NCBI GenBank assembly: GCA_947646735.1
Contig: CANTFK010000982.1
Coordinates: 62,001-126,000, forward strand
Reading direction: 5' to 3'
DNA from: Peronospora farinosa
Lineage: Eukaryota; Oomycota; Peronosporomycetes; Peronosporales; Peronosporaceae
DNA: 64,000 bases
Part shown: one piece after another, positions 17,001 through 32,000 of the stretch
Layout: the number at the start of each line of letters is the position of its first letter
Numbering within the stretch: the stretch's first letter is position 1
Program-made: the position numbers and the translations under genes
Notes under the pieces: generated by a model
The model's input: only the letters and a program-made list of their open reading frames with translations
Databases searched by the model: none
Told to the model about the DNA's origin: nothing

Positions 17001-20000
17001 GGATCGAGGTTACGATCGTCGATCATACTTGTTGATCACGATCGTCGATCACACTTGTTGATCACGATCGACGATCACCTTTGCTGATCACGATCGTCGT
17101 ACCATCGCGATCTTGATCTGTCGATCGAGGTTACGATCGATCTGTAACCAGTTACATCTCGCGATCGGCTTTCTGGATCGAGGTTACGATCGTCGATCAT
17201 ACTTGTTGATCACGATCGTCGATCACACTTGTTGATCACGATCGACGATCACCCTTGCTGATCACGATCGTCGTACCATCGCGATCTTGATCCGTCGATC
17301 GAGGTTACGATCGATCTGTAACCAGTTACATCTCGCGATCGGCTTTCTGGATCGAGGTTACGATCGTCGATCATACTTGTTGATCACGATCGTCGATCAC
17401 ACTTGTTGATCACGATCGACGATCACCCTTGCTGATCACGATCGTCGTACCATCGCGATCTTGATCCGTCGATCGAGGTTACGATCGATCTGTAACCAGT
17501 TACATCTCGCGATCGGCTTTCTGGATCGAGGTTACGATCGTCGATCATACTTGTTGATCACGATCGTCGATCACACTTGTTGATCACGATCGACGATCAC
17601 CTTTTCTGATCACGATCGTCGTACCATCGCGATCTTGATCTGTCGATCGAGGTTACGATCGATCTGTAACCAGTTACATCTCGCGATCGGCTTTCTGGAT
17701 CGAGGTTACGATCGTCGATCATACTTGTTGATCACGATCGTCGATCACACTTGTTGATCACGATCGACGATCACCTTTGCTGATCACGATCGTCGTACCA
17801 TCGCGATCTTGATCTGTCGATCGAGGTTACGATCGATCTGTAACCAGTTACATCTCGCGATCGGCTTTCTGGATCGAGGTTACGATCGTCGATCATACTT
17901 GTTGATCACGATCGTCGATCACACTTGTTGATCACGATCGACGATCACCTTTGCTGATCACGATCGTCGTACCATCGCGATCTTGATCCGTCGATCGAGG
18001 TTACGATCGATCTGTAACCAGTTACATCTCGCGATCGGCTTTCTGGATCGAGGTTACGATCGTCGATCATACTTGTTGATCACGATCGTCGATCACACTT
18101 GTTGATCACGATCGACGATCACCCTTGCTGATCACGATCGTCGTACCATCGCGATCTTGATCCGTCGATCGAGGTTACGATCGATCTGTAACCAGTTACA
18201 TCTCGCGATCGGCTTTCTGGATCGAGGTTACGATCGTCGATCATACTTGTTGATCACGATCGTCGATCACACTTGTTGATCACGATCGACGATCACCCTT
18301 GCTGATCACGATCGTCGTACCATCGCGATCTTGATCTGTCGATCGAGGTTACGATCGATCTGTAACCAGTTACATCTCGCGATCGGCTTTCTGGATCGAG
18401 GTTACGATCGTCGATCATACTTGTTGATCACGATCGTCGATCACACTTGTTGATCACGATCGACGATCACCTTTGCTGATCACGATCGTCGTACCATCGC
18501 GATCTTGATCCGTCGATCGAGGTTACGATCGATCTGTAACCAGTTACATCTCGCGATCGGCTTTCTGGATCGAGGTTACGATCGTCGATCATACTTGTTG
18601 ATCACGATGTGCACACCTGTTGATCACGATCGACGATCACCTTTGCTGATCACGATCGTCGTACCATCGCGATCTTGATCCGTCGATCGAGGTTACGATC
18701 GATCTGTAACCAGTTACATCTCGCGATCGGCTTTCTGGATCGAGGTTACGATCGTCGATCATACTTGTTGATCACGATCGTCGATCACACTTGTTGATCA
18801 CGATCGACGATCACCCTTGCTGATCACGATCGTCGTACCATCGCGATCTTGATCTGTCGATCGAGGTTACGATCGATCTGTAACCAGTTACATCTCGCGA
18901 TCGGCTTTCTGGATCGAGGTTACGATCGTCGATCATACTTGTTGATCACGATCGTCGATCACACTTGTTGATCACGATCGACGATCACCTTTGCTGATCA
19001 CGATCGTCGTACCATCGCGATCTTGATCTGTCGATCGAGGTTACGATCGATCTGTAACCAGTTACATCTCGCGATCGGCTTTCTGGATCGAGGTTACGAT
19101 CGTCGATCATACTTGTTGATCACGATCGTCGATCACACTTGTTGATCACGATCGACGATCACCTTTGCTGATCACGATCGTCGTACCATCGCGATCTTGA
19201 TCCGTCGATCGAGGTTACGATCGATCTGTAACCAGTTACATCTCGCGATCGGCTTTCTGGATCGAGGTTACGATCGTCGATCATACTTGTTGATCACGAT
19301 CGTCGATCACACTTGTTGATCACGATCGACGATCACCTTTTCTGATCACGATCGTCGTACCATCGCGATCTTGATCTGTCGATCGAGGTTACGATCGATC
19401 TGTAACCAGTTACATCTCGCGATCGGCTTTCTGGATCGAGGTTACGATCGTCGATCATACTTGTTGATCACGATCGTCGATCACACTTGTTGATCACGAT
19501 CGACGATCACCCTTGCTGATCACGATCGTCGTACCATCGCGATCTTGATCTGTCGATCGAGGTTACGATCGATCTGTAACCAGTTACATCTCGCGATCGG
19601 CTTTCTGGATCGAGGTTACGATCGTCGATCATACTTGTTGATCACGATCGTCGATCACACTTGTTGATCACGATCGACGATCACCCTTGCTGATCACGAT
19701 CGTCGTACCATCGCGATCTTGATCTGTCGATCGAGGTTACGATCGATCTGTAACCAGTTACATCTCGCGATCGGCTTTCTGGATCGAGGTTACGATCGTC
19801 GATCATACTTGTTGATCACGATCGTCGATCACACTTGTTGATCACGATCGACGATCACCCTTGCTGATCACGATCGTCGTACCATCGCGATCTTGATCCG
19901 TCGATCGAGGTTACGATCGATCTGTAACCAGTTACATCTCGCGATCGGCTTTCTGGATCGAGGTTACGATCGTCGATCATACTTGTTGATCACGATCGTC

Positions 20001-23000
20001 GATCACACTTGTTGATCACGATCGACGATCACCTTTGCTGATCACGATCGTCGTACCATCGCGATCTTGATCCGTCGATCGAGGTTACGATCGATCTGTA
20101 ACCAGTTACATCTCGCGATCGGCTTTCTGGATCGAGGTTACGATCGTCGATCATACTTGTTGATCACGATCGTCGATCACACTTGTTGATCACGATCGAC
20201 GATCACCTTTGCTGATCACGATCGTCGTACCATCGCGATCTTGATCCGTCGATCGAGGTTACGATCGATCTGTAACCAGTTACATCTCGCGATCGGCTTT
20301 CTGGATCGAGGTTACGATCGTCGATCATACTTGTTGATCACGATCGTCGATCACACTTGTTGATCACGATCGACGATCACCCTTGCTGATCACGATCGTC
20401 GTACCATCGCGATCTTGATCTGTCGATCGAGGTTACGATCGATCTGTAACCAGTTACATCTCGCGATCGGCTTTCTGGATCGAGGTTACGATCGTCGATC
20501 ATACTTGTTGATCACGATCGTCGATCACACTTGTTGATCACGATCGACGATCACCCTTGCTGATCACGATCGTCGTACCATCGCGATCTTGATCCGTCGA
20601 TCGAGGTTACGATCGATCTGTAACCAGTTACATCTCGCGATCGGCTTTCTGGATCGAGGTTACGATCGTCGATCATACTTGTTGATCACGATCGTCGATC
20701 ACACTTGTTGATCACGATCGACGATCACCCTTGCTGATCACGATCGTCGTACCATCGCGATCTTGATCCGTCGATCGAGGTTACGATCGATCTGTAACCA
20801 GTTACATCTCGCGATCGGCTTTCTGGATCGAGGTTACGATCGTCGATCATACTTGTTGATCACGATCGTCGATCACACTTGTTGATCACGATCGACGATC
20901 ACCCTTGCTGATCACGATCGTCGTACCATCGCGATCTTGATCCGTCGATCGAGGTTACGATCGATCTGTAACCAGTTACATCTCGCGATCGGCTTTCTGG
21001 ATCGAGGTTACGATCGTCGATCATACTTGTTGATCACGATCGTCGATCACCTTGTTGATCACGATCGACGATCACCCTTGCTGATCACGATCGTCGTACC
21101 ATCGCGATCTTGATCCGTCGATCGAGGTTACGATCGATCTGTAACCAGTTACATCTCGCGATCGGCTTTCTGGATCGAGGTTACGATCGTCGATCATACT
21201 TGTTGATCACGATCGTCGATCACCTTGTTGATCACGATCGACGATCACCTTTGCTGATCACGATCGTCGTACCATCGCGATCTTGATCCGTCGATCGAGG
21301 TTACGATCGATCTGTAACCAGTTACATCTCGCGATCGGCTTTCTGGATCGAGGTTACGATCGTCGATCATACTTGTTGATCACGATCGTCGATCACACTT
21401 GTTGATCACGATCGACGATCACCCTTGCTGATCACGATCGTCGTACCATCGCGATCTTGATCCGTCGATCGAGGTTACGATCGATCTGTAACCAGTTACA
21501 TCTCGCGATCGGCTTTCTGGATCGAGGTTACGATCGTCGATCATACTTGTTGATCACGATCGTCGATCCACTTGTTGATCACGATCGACGATCACCTTTG
21601 CTGATCACGATCGTCGTACCATCGCGATCTTGATCCGTCGATCGAGGTTACGATCGATCTGTAACCAGTTACATCTCGCGATCGGCTTTCTGGATCGAGG
21701 TTACGATCGTCGATCATACTTGTTGATCACGATCGTCGATCACACTTGTTGATCACGATCGACGATCACCTTTGCTGATCACGATCGTCGTACCATCGCG
21801 ATCTTGATCCGTCGATCGAGGTTACGATCGATCTGTAACCAGTTACATCTCGCGATCGGCTTTCTGGATCGAGGTTACGATCGTCGATCATACTTGTTGA
21901 TCACGATCGTCGATCACACTTGTTGATCACGATCGACGATCACCTTTGCTGATCACGATCGTCGTACCATCGCGATCTTGATCTGTCGATCGAGGTTACG
22001 ATCGATCTGTAACCAGTTACATCTCGCGATCGGCTTTCTGGATCGAGGTTACGATCGTCGATCATACTTGTTGATCACGATCGTCGATCACACTTGTTGA
22101 TCACGATCGACGATCACCCTTGCTGATCACGATCGTCGTACCATCGCGATCTTGATCCGTCGATCGAGGTTACGATCGATCTGTAACCAGTTACATCTCG
22201 CGATCGGCTTTCTGGATCGAGGTTACGATCGTCGATCATACTTGTTGATCACGATCGTCGATCACACTTGTTGATCACGATCGACGATCACCTTTTCTGA
22301 TCACGATCGTCGTACCATCGCGATCTTGATCCGTCGATCGAGGTTACGATCGATCTGTAACCAGTTACATCTCGCGATCGGCTTTCTGGATCGAGGTTAC
22401 GATCGTCGATCATACTTGTTGATCACGATCGTCGATCACCTTGTTGATCACGATCGACGATCACCTTTGCTGATCACGATCGTCGTACCATCGCGATCTT
22501 GATCTGTCGATCGAGGTTACGATCGATCTGTAACCAGTTACATCTCGCGATCGGCTTTCTGGATCGAGGTTACGATCGTCGATCATACTTGTTGATCACG
22601 ATCGTCGATCACACTTGTTGATCACGATCGACGATCACCTTTTCTGATCACGATCGTCGTACCATCGCGATCTTGATCCATCGATCGAGGTTACGATCGA
22701 TCTGTAACCAGTTACATCTCGCGATCGGCTTTCTGGATCGAGGTTACGATCGTCGATCATACTTGTTGATCACGATCGTCGATCACACTTGTTGATCACG
22801 ATCGACGATCACCCTTGCTGATCACGATCGTCGTACCATCGCGATCTTGATCCGTCGATCGAGGTTACGATCGATCTGTAACCAGTTACATCTCGCGATC
22901 GGCTTTCTGGATCGAGGTTACGATCGTCGATCATACTTGTTGATCACGATCGACGATCACCCTTGCTGATCACGATCGTCGTACCATCGCGATCTTGATC

Positions 23001-26000
23001 CGTCGATCGAGGTTACGATCGATCTGTAACCAGTTACATCTCGCGATCGGCTTTCTGGATCGAGGTTACGATCGTCGATCATACTTGTTGATCACGATCG
23101 TCGATCACACTTGTTGATCACGATCGACGATCACCCTTGCTGATCACGATCGTCGTACCATCGCGATCTTGATCTGTCGATCGAGGTTACGATCGATCTG
23201 TAACCAGTTACATCTCGCGATCGGCTTTCTGGATCGAGGTTACGATCGTCGATCATACTTGTTGATCACGATCGACGATCACACTTGTTGATCACGATCG
23301 ACGATCACCTTTGCTGATCACGATCGTCGTACCATCGCGATCTTGATCCGTCGATCGAGGTTACGATCGATCTGTAACCAGTTACATCTCGCGATCGGCT
23401 TTCTGGATCGAGGTTACGATCGTCGATCATACTTGTTGATCACGATCGTCGATCACACTTGTTGATCACGATCGACGATCACCTTTGCTGATCACGATCG
23501 TCGTACCATCGCGATCTTGATCTGTCGATCGAGGTTACGATCGATCTGTAACCAGTTACATCTCGCGATCGGCTTTCTGGATCGAGGTTACGATCGTCGA
23601 TCATACTTGTTGATCACGATCGTCGATCACACTTGTTGATCACGATCGACGATCACCCTTGCTGATCACGATCGTCGTACCATCGCGATCTTGATCCGTC
23701 GATCGAGGTTACGATCGATCTGTAACCAGTTACATCTCGCGATCGGCTTTCTGGATCGAGGTTACGATCGTCGATCATACTTGTTGATCACGATCGTCGA
23801 TCACACTTGTTGATCACGATCGACGATCACCCTTGCTGATCACGATCGTCGTACCATCGCGATCTTGATCTGTCGATCGAGGTTACGATCGATCTGTAAC
23901 CAGTTACATCTCGCGATCGGCTTTCTGGATCGAGGTTACGATCGTCGATCATACTTGTTGATCACGATCGTCGATCACACTTGTTGATCACGATCGACGA
24001 TCACCCTTGCTGATCACGATCGTCGTACCATCGCGATCTTGATCCGTCGATCGAGGTTACGATCGATCTGTAACCAGTTACATCTCGCGATCGGCTTTCT
24101 GGATCGAGGTTACGATCGTCGATCATACTTGTTGATCACGATCGTCGATCACACTTGTTGATCACGATCGACGATCACCCTTGCTGATCACGATCGTCGT
24201 ACCATCGCGATCTTGATCCGTCGATCGAGGTTACGATCGATCTGTAACCAGTTACATCTCGCGATCGGCTTTCTGGATCGAGGTTACGATCGTCGATCAT
24301 ACTTGTTGATCACGATCGTCGATCACACTTGTTGATCACGATCGACGATCACCTTTGCTGATCACGATCGTCGTACCATCGCGATCTTGATCCGTCGATC
24401 GAGGTTACGATCGATCTGTAACCAGTTACATCTCGCGATCGGCTTTCTGGATCGAGGTTACGATCGTCGATCATACTTGTTGATCACGATCGTCGATCAC
24501 ACTTGTTGATCACGATCGACGATCACCTTTGCTGATCACGATCGTCGTACCATCGCGATCTTGATCCGTCGATCGAGGTTACGATCGATCTGTAACCAGT
24601 TACATCTCGCGATCGGCTTTCTGGATCGAGGTTACGATCGTCGATCATACTTGTTGATCACGATCGTCGATCACACTTGTTGATCACGATCGACGATCAC
24701 CTTTGCTGATCACGATCGTCGTACCATCGCGATCTTGATCTGTCGATCGAGGTTACGATCGATCTGTAACCAGTTACATCTCGCGATCGGCTTTCTGGAT
24801 CGAGGTTACGATCGTCGATCATACTTGTTGATCACGATCGTCGATCACACTTGTTGATCACGATCGACGATCACCTTTGCTGATCACGATCGTCGTACCA
24901 TCGCGATCTTGATCTGTCGATCGAGGTTACGATCGATCTGTAACCAGTTACATCTCGCGATCGGCTTTCTGGATCGAGGTTACGATCGTCGATCATACTT
25001 GTTGATCACGATCGTCGATCACACTTGTTGATCACGATCGACGATCACCCTTGCTGATCACGATCGTCGTACCATCGCGATCTTGATCCGTCGATCGAGG
25101 TTACGATCGATCTGTAACCAGTTACATCTCGCGATCGGCTTTCTGGATCGAGGTTACGATCGTCGATCATACTTGTTGATCACGATCGTCGATCACACTT
25201 GTTGATCACGATCGACGATCACCTTTGCTGATCACGATCGTCGTACCATCGCGATCTTGATCTGTCGATCGAGGTTACGATCGATCTGTAACCAGTTACA
25301 TCTCGCGATCGGCTTTCTGGATCGAGGTTACGATCGTCGATCATACTTTATCAGCACTTGTTGATCACGATCGACGATCACCCTTGCTGATCACGATCGT
25401 CGTACCATCGCGATCTTGATCCGTCGATCGAGGTTACGATCGATCTGTAACCAGTTACATCTCGCGATCGGCTTTCTGGATCGAGGTTACGATCGTCGAT
25501 CATACTTGTTGATCACGATCGATCGATCACACCTTTGCTGATCACGATCGTCGTACCATCGCGATCTTGATCCGTCGATCGAGGTTACGATCGATCTGTA
25601 ACCAGTTACATCTCGCGATCGGCTTTCTGGATCGAGGTTACGATCGTCGATCATACTTGTTGATCACGATCGTCGATCACACTTGTTGATCACGATCGAC
25701 GATCACCTTTGCTGATCACGATCGTCGTACCATCGCGATCTTGATCCGTCGATCGAGGTTACGATCGATCTGTAACCAGTTACATCTCGCGATCGGCTTT
25801 CTGGATCGAGGTTACGATCGTCGATCATACTTGTTGATCACGATCGTCGATCACACTTGTTGATCACGATCGACGATCACCTTTGCTGATCACGATCGTC
25901 GTACCATCGCGATCTTGATCTGTCGATCGAGGTTACGATCGATCTGTAACCAGTTACATCTCGCGATCGGCTTTCTGGATCGAGGTTACGATCGTCGATC

Positions 26001-29000
26001 ATACTTGTTGATCACGATCGTCGATCACACTTGTTGATCACGATCGACGATCACCCTTGCTGATCACGATCGTCGTACCATCGCGATCTTGATCTGTCGA
26101 TCGAGGTTACGATCGATCTGTAACCAGTTACATCTCGCGATCGGCTTTCTGGATCGAGGTTACGATCGTCGATCATACTTGTTGATCACGATCGTCGATC
26201 ACACTTGTTGATCACGATCGACGATCACCCTTGCTGATCACGATCGTCGTACCATCGCGATCTTGATCCGTCGATCGAGGTTACGATCGATCTGTAACCA
26301 GTTACATCTCGCGATCGGCTTTCTGGATCGAGGTTACGATCGTCGATCATACTTGTTGATCACGATCGTCGATCACACTTGTTGATCACGATCGACGATC
26401 ACCCTTGCTGATCACGATCGTCGTACCATCGCGATCTTGATCTGTCGATCGAGGTTACGATCGATCTGTAACCAGTTACATCTCGCGATCGGCTTTCTGG
26501 ATCGAGGTTACGATCGTCGATCATACTTGTTGATCACGATCGATCGATCACCTTTTCTGATCACGATCGTCGTACCATCGCGATCTTGATCCGTCGATCG
26601 AGGTTACGATCGATCTGTAACCAGTTACATCTCGCGATCGGCTTTCTGGATCGAGGTTACGATCGTCGATCATACTTGTTGATCACGATCGTCGATCACA
26701 CTTGTTGATCACGATCGACGATCACCCTTGCTGATCACGATCGTCGTACCATCGCGATCTTGATCCGTCGATCGAGGTTACGATCGATCTGTAACCAGTT
26801 ACATCTCGCGATCGGCTTTCTGGATCGAGGTTACGATCGTCGATCATACTTGTTGATCACGATCGTCGATCACACTTGTTGATCACGATCGACGATCACC
26901 CTTGCTGATCACGATCGTCGTACCATCGCGATCTTGATCTGTCGATCGAGGTTACGATCGATCTGTAACCAGTTACATCTCGCGATCGGCTTTCTGGATC
27001 GAGGTTACGATCGTCGATCATACTTGTTGATCACGATGGCACCTGTTGATCACGATCGACGATCACCTTTGCTGATCACGATCGTCGTACCATCGCGATC
27101 TTGATCCGTCGATCGAGGTTACGATCGATCTGTAACCAGTTACATCTCGCGATCGGCTTTCTGGATCGAGGTTACGATCGTCGATCATACTTGTTGATCA
27201 CGATCGTCGATCACACTTGTTGATCACGATCGACGATCACCTTTGCTGATCACGATCGTCGTACCATCGCGATCTTGATCCGTCGATCGAGGTTACGATC
27301 GATCTGTAACCAGTTACATCTCGCGATCGGCTTTCTGGATCGAGGTTACGATCGTCGATCATACTTGTTGATCACGATCGTCGATCACACTTGTTGATCA
27401 CGATCGACGATCACCTTGCTGATCACGATCGTCGTACCATCGCGATCTTGATCCGTCGATCGAGGTTACGATCGATCTGTAACCAGTTACATCTCGCGAT
27501 CGGCTTTCTGGATCGAGGTTACGATCGTCGATCATACTTGTTGATCACGATCGTCGATCACCTTTGCTGATCACGATCGTCGTACCATCGCGATCTTGAT
27601 CCGTCGATCGAGGTTACGATCGATCTGTAACCAGTTACATCTCGCGATCGGCTTTCTGGATCGAGGTTACGATCGTCGATCATACTTGTTGATCACGATC
27701 GTCGATCACACTTGTTGATCACGATCGACGATCACCTTTGCTGATCACGATCGTCGTACCATCGCGATCTTGATCCGTCGATCGAGGTTACGATCGATCT
27801 GTAACCAGTTACATCTCGCGATCGGCTTTCTGGATCGAGGTTACGATCGTCGATCATACTTGTTGATCACGATCGTCGATCACACTTGTTGATCACGATC
27901 GACGATCACCCTTGCTGATCACGATCGTCGTACCATCGCGATCTTGATCTGTCGATCGAGGTTACGATCGATCTGTAACCAGTTACATCTCGCGATCGGC
28001 TTTCTGGATCGAGGTTACGATCGTCGATCATACTTGTTGATCACGATCGTCGATCACACTTGTTGATCACGATCGACGATCACCTTTGCTGATCACGATC
28101 GTCGTACCATCGCGATCTTGATCCGTCGATCGAGGTTACGATCGATCTGTAACCAGTTACATCTCGCGATCGGCTTTCTGGATCGAGGTTACGATCGTCG
28201 ATCATACTTGTTGATCACGATCGTCGATCACACTTGTTGATCACGATCGACGATCACCCTTGCTGATCACGATCGTCGTACCATCGCGATCTTGATCTGT
28301 CGATCGAGGTTACGATCGATCTGTAACCAGTTACATCTCGCGATCGGCTTTCTGGATCGAGGTTACGATCGTCGATCATACTTGTTGATCACGATCGTCG
28401 ATCACACTTGTTGATCACGATCGACGATCACCCTTGCTGATCACGATCGTCGTACCATCGCGATCTTGATCTGTCGATCGAGGTTACGATCGATCTGTAA
28501 CCAGTTACATCTCGCGATCGGCTTTCTGGATCGAGGTTACGATCGTCGATCATACTTGTTGATCACGATCGTCGATCACACTTGTTGATCACGATCGACG
28601 ATCACCTTTTCTGATCACGATCGTCGTACCATCGCGATCTTGATCCGTCGATCGAGGTTACGATCGATCTGTAACCAGTTACATCTCGCGATCGGCTTTC
28701 TGGATCGAGGTTACGATCGTCGATCATACTTGTTGATCACGATCGTCGATCACACTTGTTGATCACGATCGACGATCACCCTTGCTGATCACGATCGTCG
28801 TACCATCGCGATCTTGATCCGTCGATCGAGGTTACGATCGATCTGTAACCAGTTACATCTCGCGATCGGCTTTCTGGATCGAGGTTACGATCGTCGATCA
28901 TACTTGTTGATCACGATCGACGATCACCCTTGCTGATCACGATCGTCGTACCATCGCGATCTTGATCCGTCGATCGAGGTTACGATCGATCTGTAACCAG

Positions 29001-32000
29001 TTACATCTCGCGATCGGCTTTCTGGATCGAGGTTACGATCGTCGATCATACTTGTTGATCACGATCGTCGATCACACTTGTTGATCACGATCGACGATCA
29101 CCCTTGCTGATCACGATCGTCGTACCATCGCGATCTTGATCCGTCGATCGAGGTTACGATCGATCTGTAACCAGTTACATCTCGCGATCGGCTTTCTGGA
29201 TCGAGGTTACGATCGTCGATCATACTTGTTGATCACGATCGTCGATCACACTTGTTGATCACGATCGACGATCACCTTTGCTGATCACGATCGTCGTACC
29301 ATCGCGATCTTGATCCGTCGATCGAGGTTACGATCGATCTGTAACCAGTTACATCTCGCGATCGGCTTTCTGGATCGAGGTTACGATCGTCGATCATACT
29401 TGTTGATCACGATCGTCGATCACACTTGTTGATCACGATCGACGATCACCCTTGCTGATCACGATCGTCGTACCATCGCGATCTTGATCTGTCGATCGAG
29501 GTTACGATCGATCTGTAACCAGTTACATCTCGCGATCGGCTTTCTGGATCGAGGTTACGATCGTCGATCATACTTGTTGATCACGATCGTCGATCACACT
29601 TGTTGATCACGATCGACGATCACCTTTGCTGATCACGATCGTCGTACCATCGCGATCTTGATCCGTCGATCGAGGTTACGATCGATCTGTAACCAGTTAC
29701 ATCTCGCGATCGGCTTTCTGGATCGAGGTTACGATCGTCGATCATACTTGTTGATCACGATCGTCGATCACACTTGTTGATCACGATCGTCGATCACCCT
29801 TGCTGATCACGATCGTCGTACCATCGCGATCTTGATCTGTCGATCGAGGTTACGATCGATCTGTAACCAGTTACATCTCGCGATCGGCTTTCTGGATCGA
29901 GGTTACGATCGTCGATCATACTTGTTGATCACGATCGACGATCACCTTTTCTGATCACGATCGTCGTACCATCGCGATCTTGATCCGTCGATCGAGGTTA
30001 CGATCGATCTGTAACCAGTTACATCTCGCGATCGGCTTTCTGGATCGAGGTTACGATCGTCGATCATACTTGTTGATCACGATCGTCGATCACACTTGTT
30101 GATCACGATCGACGATCACCCTTGCTGATCACGATCGTCGTACCATCGCGATCTTGATCCGTCGATCGAGGTTACGATCGATCTGTAACCAGTTACATCT
30201 CGCGATCGGCTTTCTGGATCGAGGTTACGATCGTCGATCATACCTGTTGATCACGATCGTCGATCACCTTGTTGATCACGATCGACGATCACACTTGCTG
30301 ATCACGATCGTCGTACCATCGCGATCTTGATCTGTCGATCGAGGTTACGATCGATCTGTAACCAGTTACATCTCGCGATCGGCTTTCTGGATCGAGGTTA
30401 CGATCGTCGATCATACTTGTTGATCACGATCGACGATCACCTTTGCTGATCACGATCGTCGTACCATCGCGATCTTGATCCGTCGATCGAGGTTACGATC
30501 GATCTGTAACCAGTTACATCTCGCGATCGGCTTTCTGGATCGAGGTTACGATCGTCGATCATACTTGTTGATCACGATCGACGATCACCTTTGCTGATCA
30601 CGATCGTCGTACCATCGCGATCTTGATCCGTCGATCGAGGTTACGATCGATCTGTAACCAGTTACATCTCGCGATCGGCTTTCTGGATCGAGGTTACGAT
30701 CGTCGATCATACTTGTTGATCACGATCGACGATCACCTTTGCTGATCACGATCGTCGTACCATCGCGATCTTGATCCGTCGATCGAGGTTACGATCGATC
30801 TGTAACCAGTTACATCTCGCGATCGGCTTTCTGGATCGAGGTTACGATCGTCGATCATACTTGTTGATCACGATCGTCGATCACCTTTGCTGATCACGAT
30901 CGTCGTACCATCGCGATCTTGATCCGTCGATCGAGGTTACGATCGATCTGTAACCAGTTACATCTCGCGATCGGCTTTCTGGATCGAGGTTACGATCGTC
31001 GATCATACTTGTTGATCACGATCGTCGATCACACTTGTTGATCACGATCGACGATCACCTTTTCTGATCACGATCGTCGTACCATCGCGATCTTGATCCG
31101 TCGATCGAGGTTACGATCGATCTGTAACCAGTTACATCTCGCGATCGGCTTTCTGGATCGAGGTTACGATCGTCGATCATACTTGTTGATCACGATCGTC
31201 GATCACACTTGTTGATCACGATCGACGATCACCCTTGCTGATCACGATCGTCGTACCATCGCGATCTTGATCTGTCGATCGAGGTTACGATCGATCTGTA
31301 ACCAGTTACATCTCGCGATCGGCTTTCTGGATCGAGGTTACGATCGTCGATCATACTTGTTGATCACGATCGTCGATCACACTTGTTGATCACGATCGAC
31401 GATCACCTTTGCTGATCACGATCGTCGTACCATCGCGATCTTGATCCGTCGATCGAGGTTACGATCGATCTGTAACCAGTTACATCTCGCGATCGGCTTT
31501 CTGGATCGAGGTTACGATCGTCGATCATACTTGTTGATCACGATCGTCGATCACACTTGTTGATCACGATCGACGATCACCCTTGCTGATCACGATCGTC
31601 GTACCATCGCGATCTTGATCCGTCGATCGAGGTTACGATCGATCTGTAACCAGTTACATCTCGCGATCGGCTTTCTGGATCGAGGTTACGATCGTCGATC
31701 ATACTTGTTGATCACGATCGTCGATCACACTTGTTGATCACGATCGACGATCACCTTGCTGATCACGATCGTCGTACCATCGCGATCTTGATCTGTCGAT
31801 CGAGGTTACGATCGATCTGTAACCAGTTACATCTCGCGATCGGCTTTCTGGATCGAGGTTACGATCGTCGATCATACTTGTTGATCACGATCGTCGATCA
31901 CACTTGTTGATCACGATCGACGATCACCCTTGCTGATCACGATCGTCGTACCATCGCGATCTTGATCCGTCGATCGAGGTTACGATCGATCTGTAACCAG